Shown here one piece after another: positions 5,081-6,415 of a stretch of 6,415 nt of DNA (position 1 is the stretch's first letter; every line of letters begins with the position of its first letter). The DNA is from Pseudomonadota bacterium (GTDB taxonomy: Bacteria; Pseudomonadota; Gammaproteobacteria; Xanthomonadales; Xanthomonadaceae): contig JAFAFY010000044.1 of assembly GCA_023423235.1 (NCBI GenBank), positions 1 through 6,415 on the forward strand, written 5' to 3'. The position numbers were made by a program, and so were the translations under genes. Under the pieces are notes generated by a model. It saw only the letters and a list, made by a program, of their open reading frames with translations, was not told where the DNA came from and did no database searches.

Positions 5081-5644
5081 ATGAGCCGGCGCCGCGCACC
5101 CGAACCGCCCCAGGACATCGACGCCGACGATGACGCGGCGCTGTTCCGCGCGGCGATCGGCCAGGTCCGCGAACTGCCCGCAGCGCCGGAGCCGCCGCGC
5201 GCCCGGCCGCCGAAACCGAGCACGCGCATGGCCGAACGCGACCACGCCGAGGCCCGCAGCGAGTTCCGGCAACTGCTTGATGGCCCGCTGCTGCAGGCTG
5301 GCGACAGCATGCAGTACCGCCGCGACGAAGTGCCCGGCCGCGTGCTGCGACGCCTGGGCCGCGGCGAATACGCCGCGCAGGAGGAACTGGACCTGCATCA
5401 CAGCGATGCCGCGCAGGCCACGGCACTGCTGCGGCTGTTCCTGCGCGACGCGGTGGATGCCGGCGTGGGCTGCGTGCGCATCGTCCACGGCAAGGGGCTC
5501 AACTCCTCGCCCGACGCGCCGATCCTGAAGAACCTGGTCGACCGCCTGCTGCGCCAGCGCGCGGACGTGCTCGCCTTCCATACCGCGCCCGGCGCGCAGG
5601 GCGGCACCGGCGCGGTGCTCGTGCTGTTGCGCCCGCGCGGCTAG
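5081..5644 (+). CDS. Smr-domain protein (SmrA/SmrB type, MutS2 C-terminal-like)
   Basis: A 187-residue protein with a C-terminal Smr domain, a nuclease-related fold also found at the end of MutS2. Some family members cleave mRNA on collided ribosomes (E. coli SmrB); others are called DNA nicking enzymes. The first 50 residues are acidic, then Pro/Arg-rich and probably disordered. A helical segment with QYRRDEVPGRVLRRLGRGEY (about 78-97) follows, then the Smr domain (about 102-185): LDLHHSDAAQA (103-113), VRIVHGKGLNSSP (132-144), PILKNLVDRLL (147-157), VLAFHTAP (163-170) and GGTGAVLVLLR (174-184). The usual LDLHG motif is LDLHH, so the Gly after the catalytic-motif His is replaced; HGKG (136-139) is intact. 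Length and layout fit the proteobacterial SmrA/SmrB group, but I cannot tell which. It is divergent from surE and convergent with lon. Confidence 0.9.
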   Translation: MSRRRAPEPPQDIDADDDAALFRAAIGQVRELPAAPEPPRARPPKPSTRMAERDHAEARSEFRQLLDGPLLQAGDSMQYRRDEVPGRVLRRLGRGEYAAQEELDLHHSDAAQATALLRLFLRDAVDAGVGCVRIVHGKGLNSSPDAPILKNLVDRLLRQRADVLAFHTAPGAQGGTGAVLVLLRPRG

Positions 5645-5724
5645 CAGGCAATCACAGCGGCGTGCATTGCGCGCCGCGTCGCATGCGTGGAATCCGGGCT
5701 GCCTGCAACCTGCGGATCGCAACG

Positions 5725-5756
5725 AAAAAGCCGCCACTGCAGCGCAGCGACGGCTT
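5725..5756 (-). terminator. Rho-independent terminator of lon
   Basis: Read on the minus strand, AAGCCG (5751-5756) pairs with CGGCTT (5728-5733). Inside, CTGC (5744-5747) pairs with GCAG (5737-5740), with an inner C-G pair between the two helices. The stem runs into TTTTT (5725-5729) then C. It lies 65 bp past the lon stop. On the plus strand the stem is followed by only a short TT, so it is a weaker signal for the convergent smr gene. Confidence 0.8.
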
Positions 5757-5785
5757 CATCGATCCGGCAGGCGATCAAGCAGACG

Positions 5786-5810
5786 ATCCGGCGCACATGG
5801 CGCGCCGGAT
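5786..5810 (-). other. 9-bp perfect inverted repeat just past the lon stop
   Basis: ATCCGGCGC (5786-5794) and GCGCCGGAT (5802-5810) flank a 7-base loop, 11 bp downstream of lon. No T run follows on either strand, so it is not itself a standard terminator. With the U-tailed hairpin 30 bp further on it gives lon a double-hairpin 3' end. The stretch 5645-5724 between smr and the terminator shows nothing else I can name. Confidence 0.55.
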
Positions 5811-5821
5811 GACGAAGTGCC

Positions 5822-6415
<594 letters not shown>

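Overview
The window is GC-rich, densely coding and reads as ordinary chromosome from a gammaproteobacterium. The protein sequences and the gene neighbourhoods (yhbY divergent from rlmE-ftsH; surE-pcm-nlpD beside a divergent smr gene) point to the Xanthomonadaceae/Lysobacteraceae, probably something like Lysobacter or Luteimonas. That placement comes from recalled family sequences and gene order, not from a database search.

Layout, left to right. (1) 1-994, minus strand: the first 110 codons of ftsH (membrane AAA+ protease, running off the left edge) preceded by rlmE (23S rRNA 2'-O-methyltransferase), a likely two-gene operon. (2) 1083-1776, plus strand: yhbY (CRM-domain ribosome-assembly factor), then a small Mth938-like protein with a GTG start and a Shine-Dalgarno that overlaps the yhbY stop codon. 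(3) 1799-2236, minus strand: a GNAT acetyltransferase. (4) 2237-2488: a gene-free stretch holding a 150-bp-period imperfect tandem duplication with paired GC-rich hairpins. Its nlpD-proximal copy includes the last codons of nlpD. (5) 2489-4915, minus strand: surE, pcm and nlpD in transcription order. surE and pcm overlap by 4 bp; nlpD follows after a 205-bp gap. (6) 5081-5644, plus strand: an Smr-domain protein divergent from surE. (7) 5822-6415, minus strand: the last 197 codons of lon, followed by a 9-bp-stem hairpin and a clear rho-independent terminator in the convergent gap with smr.

The common theme is housekeeping and quality control: proteolysis (FtsH, Lon), protein repair (Pcm), nucleotide phosphatase (SurE), ribosome maturation (RlmE, YhbY), ribosome or nucleic-acid quality control (Smr) and control of cell-wall splitting (NlpD).

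I see no mobile element, CRISPR, defence locus, tRNA or rRNA, and no convincing undescribed multi-gene system. The one structure the genes do not explain is the duplicated 3' end of nlpD. Between its two copies the hairpin stems are unchanged and the substitutions in the conserved C-terminal codons are synonymous, which looks more like divergence between two once-functional alleles than decay of a dead duplicate.
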